DNA from: Pseudomonas sp. Leaf58
GTDB taxonomy: Bacteria; Pseudomonadota; Gammaproteobacteria; Pseudomonadales; Pseudomonadaceae
DNA: 64,000 bases
Direction of reading: 5' to 3'
NCBI RefSeq assembly: GCF_003627215.1
Contig: NZ_CP032678.1
Location: 806,001 to 870,000 of the forward strand
Part shown: positions 35,625-46,320 of the stretch, in pieces
Layout: each line of letters starts with the position of its first letter
How positions within the stretch are numbered: the first letter of the stretch is position 1
Notes under the pieces: model-generated
What the model was told of the DNA's origin: nothing
The model's input: only the letters and a program-made list of their open reading frames with translations
Databases searched by the model: none
Translations under genes and position numbers: made by a program

Positions 35625-36089
35625 CTACCAGATATTGCCAATCCCTGGCGTTGATGTCGCCCAGGCCTTTTGCACAGGGCTGAGTGAAGCAGTGAGGCCT
35701 TTGACCGTATGTTCGGGTGTCGGCGCATTCATCGCATTCATGACATCGATCATCAACGCGTAACGCTCGGCTTTGGGTGTATGATCCGCCAGGTACGCAG
35801 CAATACTACCCAGGTGCTCAGGTCTACCCAGGATGCGCCAGCTATTGGCCTTGCCAGTCAGCGGGCTGTCGACCGTGCTGTGGGCATACACGGCGTTTTC
35901 TGGAAGCGTCATGACACGCTGGGTAACCGGGTCGGTAAAGGCCTGGTTGCTGACATTTTTGCGCACCACCATGTGACCCTGCTTGAACACCCCGCCTTTT
36001 GTCAGCAGGTCATGAATCGCCTGCGCCAGCACGGGGGCAAAGTCCATGTAGGTCAGTTCTTGAAAGCTAATTGCCCTGTTCATGTCCAT
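35625..36089 (-). CDS. Unrecognised 154-residue protein
   Basis: ATG 36089 immediately follows the stop of the 641-residue tagged gene, so the two are coupled. Mixed alpha/beta, soluble (SFQELTYMDFAPVLAQAIHD). Has no tag and no recognised domain. It may act with its tagged neighbour, by position only. Confidence 0.7.
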   Translation of the reverse strand: MDMNRAISFQELTYMDFAPVLAQAIHDLLTKGGVFKQGHMVVRKNVSNQAFTDPVTQRVMTLPENAVYAHSTVDSPLTGKANSWRILGRPEHLGSIAAYLADHTPKAERYALMIDVMNAMNAPTPEHTVKGLTASLSPVQKAWATSTPGIGNIW

Positions 36090-36090
36090 T

Positions 36091-38016
36091 TTAGAGCCCT
36101 AAGTCTTGTTCGAGTTTTCCGCTGATGTACATTTCCAGGACATTCTTGGGCAAATGTTCGGAAACACCCACAAAGTCGAATTTCGATGCCAGGAATTTCA
36201 TGCGCGGCGCCGTGGTTGCCAGCCTGGCCACCTCTACGATGTCCAGACGATCCAACAGGCCTGCTGCCATGTCCTTGATTTTGTCCTCCTGCGAGCGAAC
36301 GGCTTTGGCCACCCAGGCCTCTGGGGTATCCCCCAGCGCGCTCAAGTCCGCACTGTGACGCTCGCCCAAGCTCGCCCTCAGTCGAGGATGATCGCCCAGG
36401 CTGTTGGCATACCCCTGTCGACCTTCGATGTGATAGCTGATCTCCTCGGTAAAGCCCAGTTTCTGGCTTGCCATGAACTCAAGGAAATGCAGCGGCGCGA
36501 CGATTCTGAATTGAATGTCCCCGAGCGTTTCACGGTAGGTTTTCAGCAGGTCGAGCACCACGGCCAGGTTTTCATCATCGCTTAGGGCACGATCGTAGGT
36601 GCTCACACTAAGGCGCTTGGTCTCCTCGGGCCGCGTCTCGTTTTTCATGAATTCCTGGCTCAGCTGTTCACGCTCCAGTGGGCCAGTGAAATATTTGAGC
36701 AGACCCGGTGAGCTGTGCAGCTCCACGCCAATGTCCAATTTTGCCAGTTCCCGCGTCTTGGAGGAGAACTCCCGATTGGTGTCGAAAAATGCCGCAGGCA
36801 CCCCTTTGAGGTACAGCCTGGTATCCAGAGAACTGGAAATCCTGCGTTCCAGCTGCCCTCGAATCTTCAGCACTTCCGGGCGATGGTACTGCACGGCCAG
36901 GGCCAATTCCGCTGGCACATTCGCCTTTTCACGGGGGAAATGACTGGGCACTAGAATCACGGCCATCGTTGGGTCGGGTGCGATCGACTCCCTCAGCATC
37001 GCAATCTGATCGTTGGCCAGCAACGACATGGCCAGCCGGACTTCCACATCAGAGGTCTTATCGCTCACGCTGGCAAACGCATGCACCGGAGCCATGAAGC
37101 GGCCATTGTTACCCTCAACGAGCTGATCAGCACTGACCCTCAGTGCAACGGCGCCATGACGCTCCAGCGCCTTGGCATCGGCTGCCGCAGCCACGGCAGG
37201 GTAGTAGTTCGGGAAATGCTCCAGATGCCAGCCGCCCAGCGACGCCGCATAGGTCTGTCCCAGCGCAAAGGCCTCGCCCAGCGTCGCATCTTTGACCAGG
37301 GGAAGCTCGCCAGCCAGGGTGACCTTGGGTATGCCAATATTGCGCTCCAGCATAATATCGCCGACGTAATCCACCTGGGCGTTGAATCGGCTTTGCGACC
37401 AAAGCCCCCAGGTATTGTCCTGGCCGGTAATGTCAGCAAGGTTGGCACTGGGCGGCATGTCCAGACCCAGAAGGTTCAGCACCTGTAAGGTCGAGCGATC
37501 CCATGTGCGGTAGTTGCCCATGATGCGGAAGAACGCCATCTCCTGGTTGATGCGGGTGTAGTGACGCAGATCCTCATGCATCATCAGCCGGATCTCGTCC
37601 AGCGAATCCAGTGACTTCAACATGGTCAGAGCCTGAACGTGGTGACCTTTGGAGCAGAGATCCGCAATGAAATGATGCCTGGACTCAGGCGTGGCCTTGA
37701 GCGCCACCTCTTCAATAAAATCGAGGTATCCCGGCAGCAGGCGCAATTTGGACGACAGCAGTCTCTCGACTTCTTTTGCCGAATATTGGCTACGCGTCAG
37801 GGCTTGACGCCAGACCTCAGAAAATACGTCATCATGGTTTTTCTGCCCGTCATCCTCCCTGTTTCGGATGACAGTATCGAGCCGATAAGCTAAATCTTCG
37901 AGCTCGATGAAAGGCGCGGCGACTGCAATGAGATCAACGCGCTTTTCACGCTCGGCAAGCTCAAACAGGAGCAGCAGGGCATCTTTGGTGTTGCTTGGAG
38001 GGTAATCTCTGGCCAT
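36091..38016 (-). CDS. Unrecognised 641-residue protein with C-terminal LEQDLGL tag
   Basis: The largest tagged protein, from ATG 38016 to a stop just before the next gene. It ends KLEQDLGL with codons GAC TTA GGG CTC. Helical segments repeat along its length; a middle region (about 270-460) has strands and RIVAPLHFLEFM. No catalytic signature. Coupled to the 154-residue gene downstream. Confidence 0.8.
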   Translation of the reverse strand: MARDYPPSNTKDALLLLFELAEREKRVDLIAVAAPFIELEDLAYRLDTVIRNREDDGQKNHDDVFSEVWRQALTRSQYSAKEVERLLSSKLRLLPGYLDFIEEVALKATPESRHHFIADLCSKGHHVQALTMLKSLDSLDEIRLMMHEDLRHYTRINQEMAFFRIMGNYRTWDRSTLQVLNLLGLDMPPSANLADITGQDNTWGLWSQSRFNAQVDYVGDIMLERNIGIPKVTLAGELPLVKDATLGEAFALGQTYAASLGGWHLEHFPNYYPAVAAAADAKALERHGAVALRVSADQLVEGNNGRFMAPVHAFASVSDKTSDVEVRLAMSLLANDQIAMLRESIAPDPTMAVILVPSHFPREKANVPAELALAVQYHRPEVLKIRGQLERRISSSLDTRLYLKGVPAAFFDTNREFSSKTRELAKLDIGVELHSSPGLLKYFTGPLEREQLSQEFMKNETRPEETKRLSVSTYDRALSDDENLAVVLDLLKTYRETLGDIQFRIVAPLHFLEFMASQKLGFTEEISYHIEGRQGYANSLGDHPRLRASLGERHSADLSALGDTPEAWVAKAVRSQEDKIKDMAAGLLDRLDIVEVARLATTAPRMKFLASKFDFVGVSEHLPKNVLEMYISGKLEQDLGL

Positions 38017-38083
38017 GTTGGTCTCGCGCCTTTTTTACCAGTATTGCGCGCTGCCAACAGGCGAAGCAAGGTTTAGCCCTTGC

Positions 38084-38629
38084 TCAGGAATACATTTTTG
38101 AAATCAAGTGAACAGCTACCCCCATCGACACCGCGCCGACTGGCACCGCCCACTGCGGCATGCGAGGGGTCAGTGACGATGCCATCTGCAAGGAGAATGC
38201 GCAGAACACCGAGGCGATGGCTGAAACCACCCACATGCTGGTGCTGGGGCTCCAACGTCCGGACAGACTGGTCAAGAAAATCATGGCCGTCTGCACCATG
38301 TAGATGGAGACGAAAAAGGCATGCCAGGCCAGGACACCGTTCAGGTACGCCTCGGAGAACCGCTGAGTAAACGGCAGGCCTTTGGGCATGGCCAGGATGG
38401 TGGGTGCCGACATGAAGCCAATCATCAGAAGGCACGAAACGGCCATGAAGATGCCCGCCTGCAGCCCCATGACCATCGCCGACATGATGAACAACGTCGC
38501 GGCGTAGAGGCCGATCCAACGCAGCTTGTAGCCAGGATCTTCCTGGGCCCACGCCTGCATCACCAGGGGTGCGTGGGTAATGGAACCAATCACGTAATGA
38601 ATGGGGTGTTGAGCGACTTTCAGGAACAT
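38084..38629 (-). CDS. Unrecognised inner-membrane protein
   Basis: 181 residues with about five membrane helices, including LYAATLFIMSAMVMGLQAG, FMAVSCLLMIGFMS, WHAFFVSIYMVQTAMIFL, MWVVSAIASVFCAFS and WAVPVGAVSMGVAVHLI. No transporter motif is recognised. It diverges from the TerD-family gene, from which a TATATTG element separates it, and precedes the 641-residue tagged gene after a 67-base gap. Confidence 0.75.
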   Translation of the reverse strand: MFLKVAQHPIHYVIGSITHAPLVMQAWAQEDPGYKLRWIGLYAATLFIMSAMVMGLQAGIFMAVSCLLMIGFMSAPTILAMPKGLPFTQRFSEAYLNGVLAWHAFFVSIYMVQTAMIFLTSLSGRWSPSTSMWVVSAIASVFCAFSLQMASSLTPRMPQWAVPVGAVSMGVAVHLISKMYS

Positions 38630-38652
38630 GAGGGGTGCCCACTATTTTTCGT

Positions 38653-38659
38653 TATATTG
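38653..38659 (+). promoter_or_regulatory. TATATTG promoter-like element
   Basis: TATATTG lies between the membrane-protein gene and the TerD-family gene, 125 bases before the latter. It may serve the TerD gene with a long leader. Confidence 0.3.
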
Positions 38660-38784
38660 TGCGCATATGAATCCACAAACCTTTTTCTGGGTCAAGCGAA
38701 AGAACTCGGTTAACCAGTTAATTGACAGCTACCAAATTCCTCCTTAGTATTTCCCCCACCCCTTATTGCCTGTAGGAGGCGCAT

Positions 38785-39402
38785 GTGACTTCCATCAACA
38801 CCATCAACCTGGACAAAGGCCAGCGAATCAGCCTGGACAAGGCGGCTCCGGGCCTGAAGAAAATCATTGTCGGTCTCGGCTGGCGCGAGAGCGGTGTGCC
38901 GGGCGTCGCGTTCGACCTCGACGCCAGTGCGTTGATGCTGAACGCACAGAACCGCGTGGGCCAAGATCACCACTTCATCTTCTACAACGCGGCCTTCCAG
39001 GTCAGTCCGTGCGGCAGTGTGCGCCACTCCGGCGACAACCTCTCGGGCGCCCAGAACGATGAAGAGTGCGAACAGATCAGCATCAACCTGGAAACCCTGC
39101 CCGAGTCGGTGAAGCGCATCGTCGTTGCGGTGACCATCTACAAGGCCACCGAGCGCGGGCAGAGCTTTGGTCAGGTGCGAGACGCCTTTGCCCAGATCAA
39201 GAACGAGGAAACCGGTGAAACGGTGGCCCGCTACAACCTGACCCACACCTACGACAAAGAAACGGCCCTGGAAATGCTGGAGATCTACCGCTACAGCGAC
39301 GGCAACGTCAATGAATGGCGTGTCGGTGCGATTGGCCAGGGTTACTCCCAAGGTCTGAATGGCATCGCGAGCCGATACGGCCTGGACGTCACTGGCGGCT
39401 GA
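38785..39402 (+). CDS. TerD/TerZ-family protein
   Basis: 205 residues from GTG 38785 after GGAGG. Family hallmarks are KKIIVGLGWRESGVPGVAFDLDASALML with calcium-binding aspartates, then VRHSGDNLSGAQNDEECEQISINLETLPESVKRIV and EMLEIYRYSDGNVNEWRVGAIGQGYSQGL. TerD proteins bind Ca2+ and belong to stress and tellurite-resistance or phage-resistance loci. The rest of a ter operon is absent here, so a resistance phenotype cannot be claimed. A terminator follows, then an Hsp20 gene. Confidence 0.85.
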   Translation: MTSINTINLDKGQRISLDKAAPGLKKIIVGLGWRESGVPGVAFDLDASALMLNAQNRVGQDHHFIFYNAAFQVSPCGSVRHSGDNLSGAQNDEECEQISINLETLPESVKRIVVAVTIYKATERGQSFGQVRDAFAQIKNEETGETVARYNLTHTYDKETALEMLEIYRYSDGNVNEWRVGAIGQGYSQGLNGIASRYGLDVTGG

Positions 39403-39423
39403 CAGCCGGCAGCGATGCCGCAA

Positions 39424-39456
39424 GAAAAAAAATCCCGGCCCAGCCGGGATTTTTTA
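39424..39456 (+). terminator. Intrinsic terminator after the TerD-family gene
   Basis: Stem AATCCCGGC/GCCGGGATT with a three-base loop, followed by six T on the plus strand and preceded by nine A, so it may act both ways. Confidence 0.85.
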
Positions 39457-39577
39457 TCGCCTGCATATTGCACCATAATTTTCAGCAATATATATTTAAC
39501 TCGTAGTGATCGAGACGATACTACTCACGTGCCTGCGGGGCGTGATTTTCCATTTATTGTCGCTCTTGGAGGACAAC

Positions 39578-39979
39578 ATGAACCAAGCCCATCTGCTTTT
39601 CAACCTGACTTCCGCCTTTGAATCCCTGGCCTCGCGCCAGCAGACGCCCGGCAAAGACTGGTCATACCCACCGACCGATTTGCTCAAAACCGGCGAGAAC
39701 AGTTACGAACTTCATTTTGCACTGGCCGGCACCCGGCTTGACCAAATTGACATTTCGTCGGAGCTTCAGCAGCTCACCGTCAGCGTCAAGTTCCCGGAAC
39801 CTGCTGGTGAAGACCAGTACGTCGTCAAGTCGATTGCACGACGCTCGTTCACCCGAAAATTCGCCTTGGCCGAACATTTCCAGGTCGGTGAAGCAACGTT
39901 TGTCGATGGTCTGCTCAAGATCAAGCTGGAGCAGGTCATCCCTGAGGCGCTGAAAAAACGCACCATCCCAATTACCTGA
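39578..39979 (+). CDS. Hsp20-family small heat-shock protein
   Basis: 133 residues from ATG 39578, with GGAGGACAAC upstream. The alpha-crystallin domain is seen as YELHFALAGTRLDQIDISSELQQLTVSV, then RRSFTRKFALAEHFQVGEATFVDGLLKIKL. It ends with a short basic tail (KKRTIPIT) that fits the IxI-type C-terminal anchor. It holds unfolding proteins soluble. Its own terminator closes the transcript. Confidence 0.85.
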   Translation: MNQAHLLFNLTSAFESLASRQQTPGKDWSYPPTDLLKTGENSYELHFALAGTRLDQIDISSELQQLTVSVKFPEPAGEDQYVVKSIARRSFTRKFALAEHFQVGEATFVDGLLKIKLEQVIPEALKKRTIPIT

Positions 39980-39993
39980 TACTCCTACGAAGA

Positions 39994-40017
39994 GGGGGCC
40001 CTTGGGCCCCCTTTTTT
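39994..40017 (+). terminator. Intrinsic terminator after the Hsp20 gene
   Basis: GGGGGCCC and GGGCCCCC form a strong GC stem with a two-base centre, followed by six T. Confidence 0.85.
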
Positions 40018-40032
40018 CATGCTGAGGTACGC

Positions 40033-40260
40033 ATGCTGGACACCATTCTGAAAGAAGCCGCAGAAGCCGGGCGCCTCGATCGCAAAGACCAATCTGAATG
40101 TGCCCCTTACCACTCCGCACGGTACAAGGCGCTGCGAGAGAAGCACCCGGAAAAACATGAGCGCAAAATGCTCAAAGCCTACCTGGATGCCCACCGGGGT
40201 TATGTCCTGGACGTCTCCAAACTCCCCCCCCACTGTTCAACAGGTAATGCCCCATCATGA
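40033..40260 (+). CDS. Unrecognised 75-residue charged protein
   Basis: Starts at ATG 40033 after TGAGG. Rich in Lys, Arg and Glu (ALREKHPEKHERKMLKAYLD). Its TGA overlaps the next ATG by four bases (ATGA), so the pair is coupled. No domain recognised. Confidence 0.6.
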   Translation: MLDTILKEAAEAGRLDRKDQSECAPYHSARYKALREKHPEKHERKMLKAYLDAHRGYVLDVSKLPPHCSTGNAPS

Positions 40261-40766
40261 CAACCCTTGACCGCACTTTAGATGTGGCTGTTCCAGACCA
40301 AGAAAAACGCCATCTGCTTGAACTGGACGAGAAACTCCAGCAGCTCCTGGCGGCTAAACGATCGGGAGCAGAGGTGGCTGATGAGGCCGTGCTGTTCGCC
40401 TACACCTGCCGAGCAGCAGAAAGCCGCCGCTTGCAGCTGCAGGTACTGTCTCAGCGCGAGCAATGTCGAAATCACCTGGGGATGCTGATGCTCGATTTTC
40501 TGCGGCGCCAGGACAACACCAATCCAGAGGTCACATGGCTGCTGCATGCCTTGGGCGAATCCTACCAGACGCCCACCAAAGAACATGTCTTGCAGGCTTT
40601 CCGCGCCGAAATCTATGAGCGCGGCCAGCACCTGGATGCTAATAACAGTCTTCGCTGGAATGAGATCGCCTACGGTTTTGCGCTGGCCCGAGGCTGCTCG
40701 CAACCGGTGGCGCAGGAAATCATGGTTGACTGGTACGACTACTGCCGCGCCAGTGACACTGCTTGA
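40257..40766 (+). CDS. Unrecognised 169-residue protein
   Basis: Helical and soluble, beginning MTTLDRTLDVAVPDQEKRH, with a possible leucine-rich helix (LLELDEKLQQLLAAKRSG). Coupled to the gene before it by an ATGA overlap and 53 bases before the DHH gene on the same strand. Function unknown. Confidence 0.7.
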   Translation: MTTLDRTLDVAVPDQEKRHLLELDEKLQQLLAAKRSGAEVADEAVLFAYTCRAAESRRLQLQVLSQREQCRNHLGMLMLDFLRRQDNTNPEVTWLLHALGESYQTPTKEHVLQAFRAEIYERGQHLDANNSLRWNEIAYGFALARGCSQPVAQEIMVDWYDYCRASDTA

Positions 40767-40819
40767 CCGAGCATCATCGACCCCGGCACGCTGTAGCAAA
40801 CGAGATTGGACTGCCTGAA

Positions 40820-41683
40820 ATGCGCAAAACTTATGTGATTTACCATGCACACTGCCTCGATGGCATGACCTCTGCCGCCATCGCCTACCAAAAGTTCGGC
40901 GACCAGGCGACCTATCTGCCGGGCGTCTATGAAAAGCTCCCGTTCGATGAACTGGTAGACTCGGACGTGTACCTGCTCGACTTCACCCTCAAAGAACAGC
41001 CGTTGCGGGATTTGCTCGCCAGCGGGAACCAGGTAACGATCATTGATCACCACGAAGATGCGGTGAAGGCCATTGCCCATGTGCCCATCCACGAGCTGAT
41101 TTTCGACAACGAGGAGAGTGGTGCGAGCCTGACCTGGGGTTATTTCTTCCCGGAGCGTGAGCCACCGCGAATGGTTACCTACGCCAAGGATTACGACCTG
41201 TGGAAATTCAGGCATCCAGAAACCAATGGCTTCATCGCCTGGCTGGAGCAGTTCCCGCTGGACATCCAGGTCTTCGCACAGAAGCTGCAAATGGATGATG
41301 CTGCTTACACCAAATCCCTGGAAATCGGCACTCCGCTTTACCAATACAAGATGAACCTGGTGGCCTCAATCGTCGATCAGGCACGCCCCTGTGTGATCAA
41401 AGGTCATCATGGCTGGATGGTGAACGGGCCATACCCGTTGGCCAGCGTGATCGGTGAGCAACTGGCGCGCAAATACGACACCTATGCCATGATCTGGTCT
41501 GAGCGCGCCGACAAGACGGTGAGGCTGTCTTTCCGGGCCACCAGCGGCATCGTTCCCCAGCTAATTGCACAGGCCCTGGGTGGTAACGGGCATAAGAAGG
41601 CGGCGGGGCATTCACTGCCCATGGTGGCGTTCCAACGCCTCATTGCCGCCAGTGACAGGGCCCTGGAGCAACCAGAACCCTGA
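40820..41683 (+). CDS. DHH-family phosphoesterase (oligoribonuclease/NrnB-like)
   Basis: 287 residues from ATG 40820. The first domain has HAHCLDGMTSAAIAY, LLDFTLKEQPLRDLL and the DHH motif at 76-78 (TIIDHHEDA). The DHHA1 domain ends with ALGGNGHKKAAGHSLP, the GGxxH nucleotide-binding loop. Such enzymes cut short RNA oligonucleotides or cyclic dinucleotide breakdown products. With two DEDD exonuclease-like genes, it adds to a set of RNA or nucleotide cleaners on this plasmid. Confidence 0.8.
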   Translation: MRKTYVIYHAHCLDGMTSAAIAYQKFGDQATYLPGVYEKLPFDELVDSDVYLLDFTLKEQPLRDLLASGNQVTIIDHHEDAVKAIAHVPIHELIFDNEESGASLTWGYFFPEREPPRMVTYAKDYDLWKFRHPETNGFIAWLEQFPLDIQVFAQKLQMDDAAYTKSLEIGTPLYQYKMNLVASIVDQARPCVIKGHHGWMVNGPYPLASVIGEQLARKYDTYAMIWSERADKTVRLSFRATSGIVPQLIAQALGGNGHKKAAGHSLPMVAFQRLIAASDRALEQPEP

Positions 41684-41701
41684 TTGATCAGCAAAAGGCG
41701 A

Positions 41702-42604
41702 TTACTTAGCGCCCCATTGGCTGTAAGGGCGCTTTGCCAATGACGAGTTGTAGTACTCCAGTCGCCCGGTCACCTCCTCGCCCAGCCACTCGGGGCGGGT
41801 GAAGTCTTCACCCTTGGTCTTGAAGCTGATTTCGGCCACGACCAGCCCTTCGTTCTCGCGATGAAATTCATCGACCTCAAACAGATGGCCGGCATGCCGG
41901 ATGAAGTGACGCGTCTTGTCGATACCGCCCGGCTCACACAGGGCAAACATGAAATTCGCCTCCTCCAACGTCAGCTGCTTGTTCATTTCCGGGCATTCTT
42001 CCCCGGATTCATCACTGGGGCCCTTAATGGTCAGCACGCCACGCCCGTCCTGCACCCGCACTCGAACCGTGCGTTCCGGGTTGGAGTTCAGATAGCCCTG
42101 GCGAATTACGGCGCTGTGCTCAATCTGCTCGCGCCAGCCTGCCTTGACCAGAAACTTGCGCTCGATTTCCTTGCCCACACTGTTGCTTTCGGCGAACGCG
42201 GCACCTGGGTCAGGGCTGTTGGCAGCCACCAGTTGTTGAATGGTGCTGGCCAGGGCATTGAGCCCTTCCTGGTCATCGATGTGGTAATAACCACAGGCCA
42301 GGCCATTGAAGTGCTCGCGTGGCGATGGACAGCCCCCGTGGCCATCCACCCGCACGCTGTGGCCGTGTGTAGCATGCAGGGCTTCGGCAGTCTCGACATC
42401 CAGGCCCGGCCCCTTGGCTTCCCAGTACCGCCAGCTGCGCAAAAATTCCCAACCGTGCAAATGCCCGCGTACCGAGGTGACGACCTCATTGTTTTCTTTT
42501 CGAAGAAACTCGTGACTGAAGACTTCAATGCCGGCGAGGGTCAACTCTTGCGTGAGTATCGCGTCATTATCCGGATGGTTGCCGGCCCTGTTCAAAAACC
42601 CCAT
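41702..42604 (-). CDS. CYTH-domain protein with an added N-terminal domain
   Basis: 300 residues from ATG 42604 (GGGGAGAAAACC upstream). The C-terminal half starts with KEIERKFLV, the ExExK hallmark, and continues with IRQGYLNSNPERTVRVRV, GVLTIKGPS and FEVDEFHRENEGLVVAEISF. CYTH proteins bind triphosphates and act as triphosphatases or adenylate cyclases. The N-terminal 150 residues (GHLHGWEFLRSWRYWEAKG, FNGLACGYYHIDDQEG) are unrecognised. It lies on the same strand as the ligase gene, but a terminator separates them. Confidence 0.75.
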   Translation of the reverse strand: MGFLNRAGNHPDNDAILTQELTLAGIEVFSHEFLRKENNEVVTSVRGHLHGWEFLRSWRYWEAKGPGLDVETAEALHATHGHSVRVDGHGGCPSPREHFNGLACGYYHIDDQEGLNALASTIQQLVAANSPDPGAAFAESNSVGKEIERKFLVKAGWREQIEHSAVIRQGYLNSNPERTVRVRVQDGRGVLTIKGPSDESGEECPEMNKQLTLEEANFMFALCEPGGIDKTRHFIRHAGHLFEVDEFHRENEGLVVAEISFKTKGEDFTRPEWLGEEVTGRLEYYNSSLAKRPYSQWGAK

Positions 42605-42630
42605 GGTTTTCTCCCCTGAACTAAACACAG

Positions 42631-42656
42631 AAAAACCCGGTGCAGGCACCGGGATT
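42631..42656 (-). terminator. Intrinsic terminator after ligA
   Basis: Perfect CCCGGTGC/GCACCGGG stem with a two-base loop, then five T on the minus strand, downstream of ligA. Confidence 0.8.
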
Positions 42657-42675
42657 TGATTGCAAAAAACGCCGA

Positions 42676-44733
<2,058 letters not shown>

Positions 44734-44765
44734 GCAAAATAGATGCATTGAAAGAGGCAATTCCC

Positions 44766-45377
44766 GTGGCCGCTAAAAATACCCCGCGAAGCCCTAAAAA
44801 GCTGTTATGCCTTGATCTGGATGAAACCTTGATCCACGCCAGCGTCAAGCCGTTTGAGCACTATCAGCTGATTGTGGGCGGTGATTTCATGGCGGTTCGA
44901 CCGGGGTTGATCGCCTTTCTCGACAGGCTGGCACCCCACTATGATTTCATGCTGTGGAGCGTCTCCGGGGAGGAGTATGTCAACGCCATGTTGAACGTCA
45001 TCTGGCCCAAAGAGCACGAGCTCAAGGCCATTTACACCGGCAAGCATGCCAGGCCCCATGTGGAAAATGGCTACGGAATTCCCACCTACAAGGAATTGTA
45101 CAAGGTCTCCCGGCGCCTGCCGTATAGCCGCAGCCAGATCCTTGCCCTGGATGATCGGCCTCTCGCCCACAAATTCAACTACGGCAATTTGGTGCAAATT
45201 CAGCCCTTCTTGGGGGATCCGGACGATCGAGAATTTGAAAAGGTGGGCAACCTTCTGGAAAACCTGGCGGGGGTGCCCGACGTTCGTACCGTCGAGAAGC
45301 GCTGGTTCAAGATGATGCCTGACATGTATGCCGACAAACGCGCTCAAGGTGCAGGCGAGCCGTCTCCAGGCTCCTGA
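44766..45377 (+). CDS. FCP1/NLI-interacting-factor-like HAD phosphatase
   Basis: 203 residues from GTG 44766 behind AAAGAGG. The catalytic DxDxT loop is D17-L-D19-E-T21 (LLCLDLDETLIHAS). PGLIAFLDRLAPHYDFMLWSVSGEEYV supplies motif II, and the later ILALDDRPLA supplies the acidic motif. FCP1-like HADs dephosphorylate Ser/Thr or small phosphates; the bacterial/phage substrate is not known. Its end overlaps the convergent gene at 45344 by 34 bases. Confidence 0.8.
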   Translation: MAAKNTPRSPKKLLCLDLDETLIHASVKPFEHYQLIVGGDFMAVRPGLIAFLDRLAPHYDFMLWSVSGEEYVNAMLNVIWPKEHELKAIYTGKHARPHVENGYGIPTYKELYKVSRRLPYSRSQILALDDRPLAHKFNYGNLVQIQPFLGDPDDREFEKVGNLLENLAGVPDVRTVEKRWFKMMPDMYADKRAQGAGEPSPGS

Positions 45378-46195
45378 AGCGTTGCCTCGACGACTGCCAG
45401 GCTACGCAGGGTCTTCTGGATCTTTTGCTCGCACATCTGGCAATACTCAAGGCTCATGGCAGGGCCTGATGGGTTGATGACCCTGTCGGCGATGGCAGGG
45501 AGGTAGAAATACAGCGAGTTGGTGCCATACACCGGCCTGTCGAGATCCCTGAGCAAATCACTTTTGGTAATGTTGTCGATCAGCCGCTCGATCAGCATGC
45601 TGCTGGGCAGGCTGGCGACTTGTGTTCGAGCCTCTTCCGCCTTGATGGACAAATCGCCCAGCACCGTACCTGGCTTGGCCAGATGACTCAGCGTTTCTTT
45701 GAAGGGGAAAAATAACCCTCGGGTCTTGTAGGTCGAGGATTTCAGTCCAGACTCAAAACCACAGAACCCGTTGATGGCGGAGTAAAGTCGCTCAGCCTGA
45801 TTTAGCGTTGGCAACGCTGAAGCCCTGCCTGGCTTGATTAGATCGGCCAATGGCACAAGCGCTGACAGCCGATCATCCAACTTTTTCCTGAGCTCGACAA
45901 CCGTGGCCAGACTGTTTTTAACGGCCTCGCTGGCCCATGAGCCGCAAAAGCGAAACAGTAGCTCATCCATCAGCTCAGATGTTCGAAACTGAGGCTTCTG
46001 ATCTCCCTTTAGGTCATGCATGTCCATGTTCACATGGCGCATGGAGTCCTGGATCAGCAACAACAGCAGCTCCACGTCCGGCACATGAGGCCCGACGAGT
46101 GAATCCAAGTCCGCAAGGGCAACGCGTCGGGTAGCTGCGTCCGTTTTGGAGGCCATCAGCACAGTATCGAGAAGAATGGGGAGGATAGAGGGCAT
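45344..46195 (-). CDS. Unrecognised 283-residue helical protein
   Basis: Begins MPSILPILLDTVLMASKTD. Helical, soluble, with a SLYFYLPAIADRVI segment late in the protein and no catalytic signature. Divergent from the MksF gene, convergent with the phosphatase gene. No tag. Function unknown. Confidence 0.7.
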   Translation of the reverse strand: MPSILPILLDTVLMASKTDAATRRVALADLDSLVGPHVPDVELLLLLIQDSMRHVNMDMHDLKGDQKPQFRTSELMDELLFRFCGSWASEAVKNSLATVVELRKKLDDRLSALVPLADLIKPGRASALPTLNQAERLYSAINGFCGFESGLKSSTYKTRGLFFPFKETLSHLAKPGTVLGDLSIKAEEARTQVASLPSSMLIERLIDNITKSDLLRDLDRPVYGTNSLYFYLPAIADRVINPSGPAMSLEYCQMCEQKIQKTLRSLAVVEATLQEPGDGSPAP

Positions 46196-46320
46196 CAGAA
46201 AGGCCTTTTTTCTTTATGTTACAGGCATGGCGCGGAAAAATTCAAAGCCACATATCGCTTTAGCTGTAAATTGACACATTGGCCATTTCTCCCTATAGTC
46301 TCGCGATCAAGGAGACTAGC

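Noticed and set aside
35478..35654. Plus-strand 58-residue frame with a good ribosome site
   Set aside because: Composition is not protein-like and it overlaps the end of the gene at 35625; kept only as a note.
38073..38642. Minus-strand 189-residue frame overlapping the membrane-protein gene
   Set aside because: Its His/Gly/Arg-rich composition is that of an out-of-frame shadow; the other frame shows five clean membrane helices.
38785..39402. Tellurite-resistance operon
   Set aside because: Only one TerD-family gene is visible here; terA, terB, terC and others are absent from the window.
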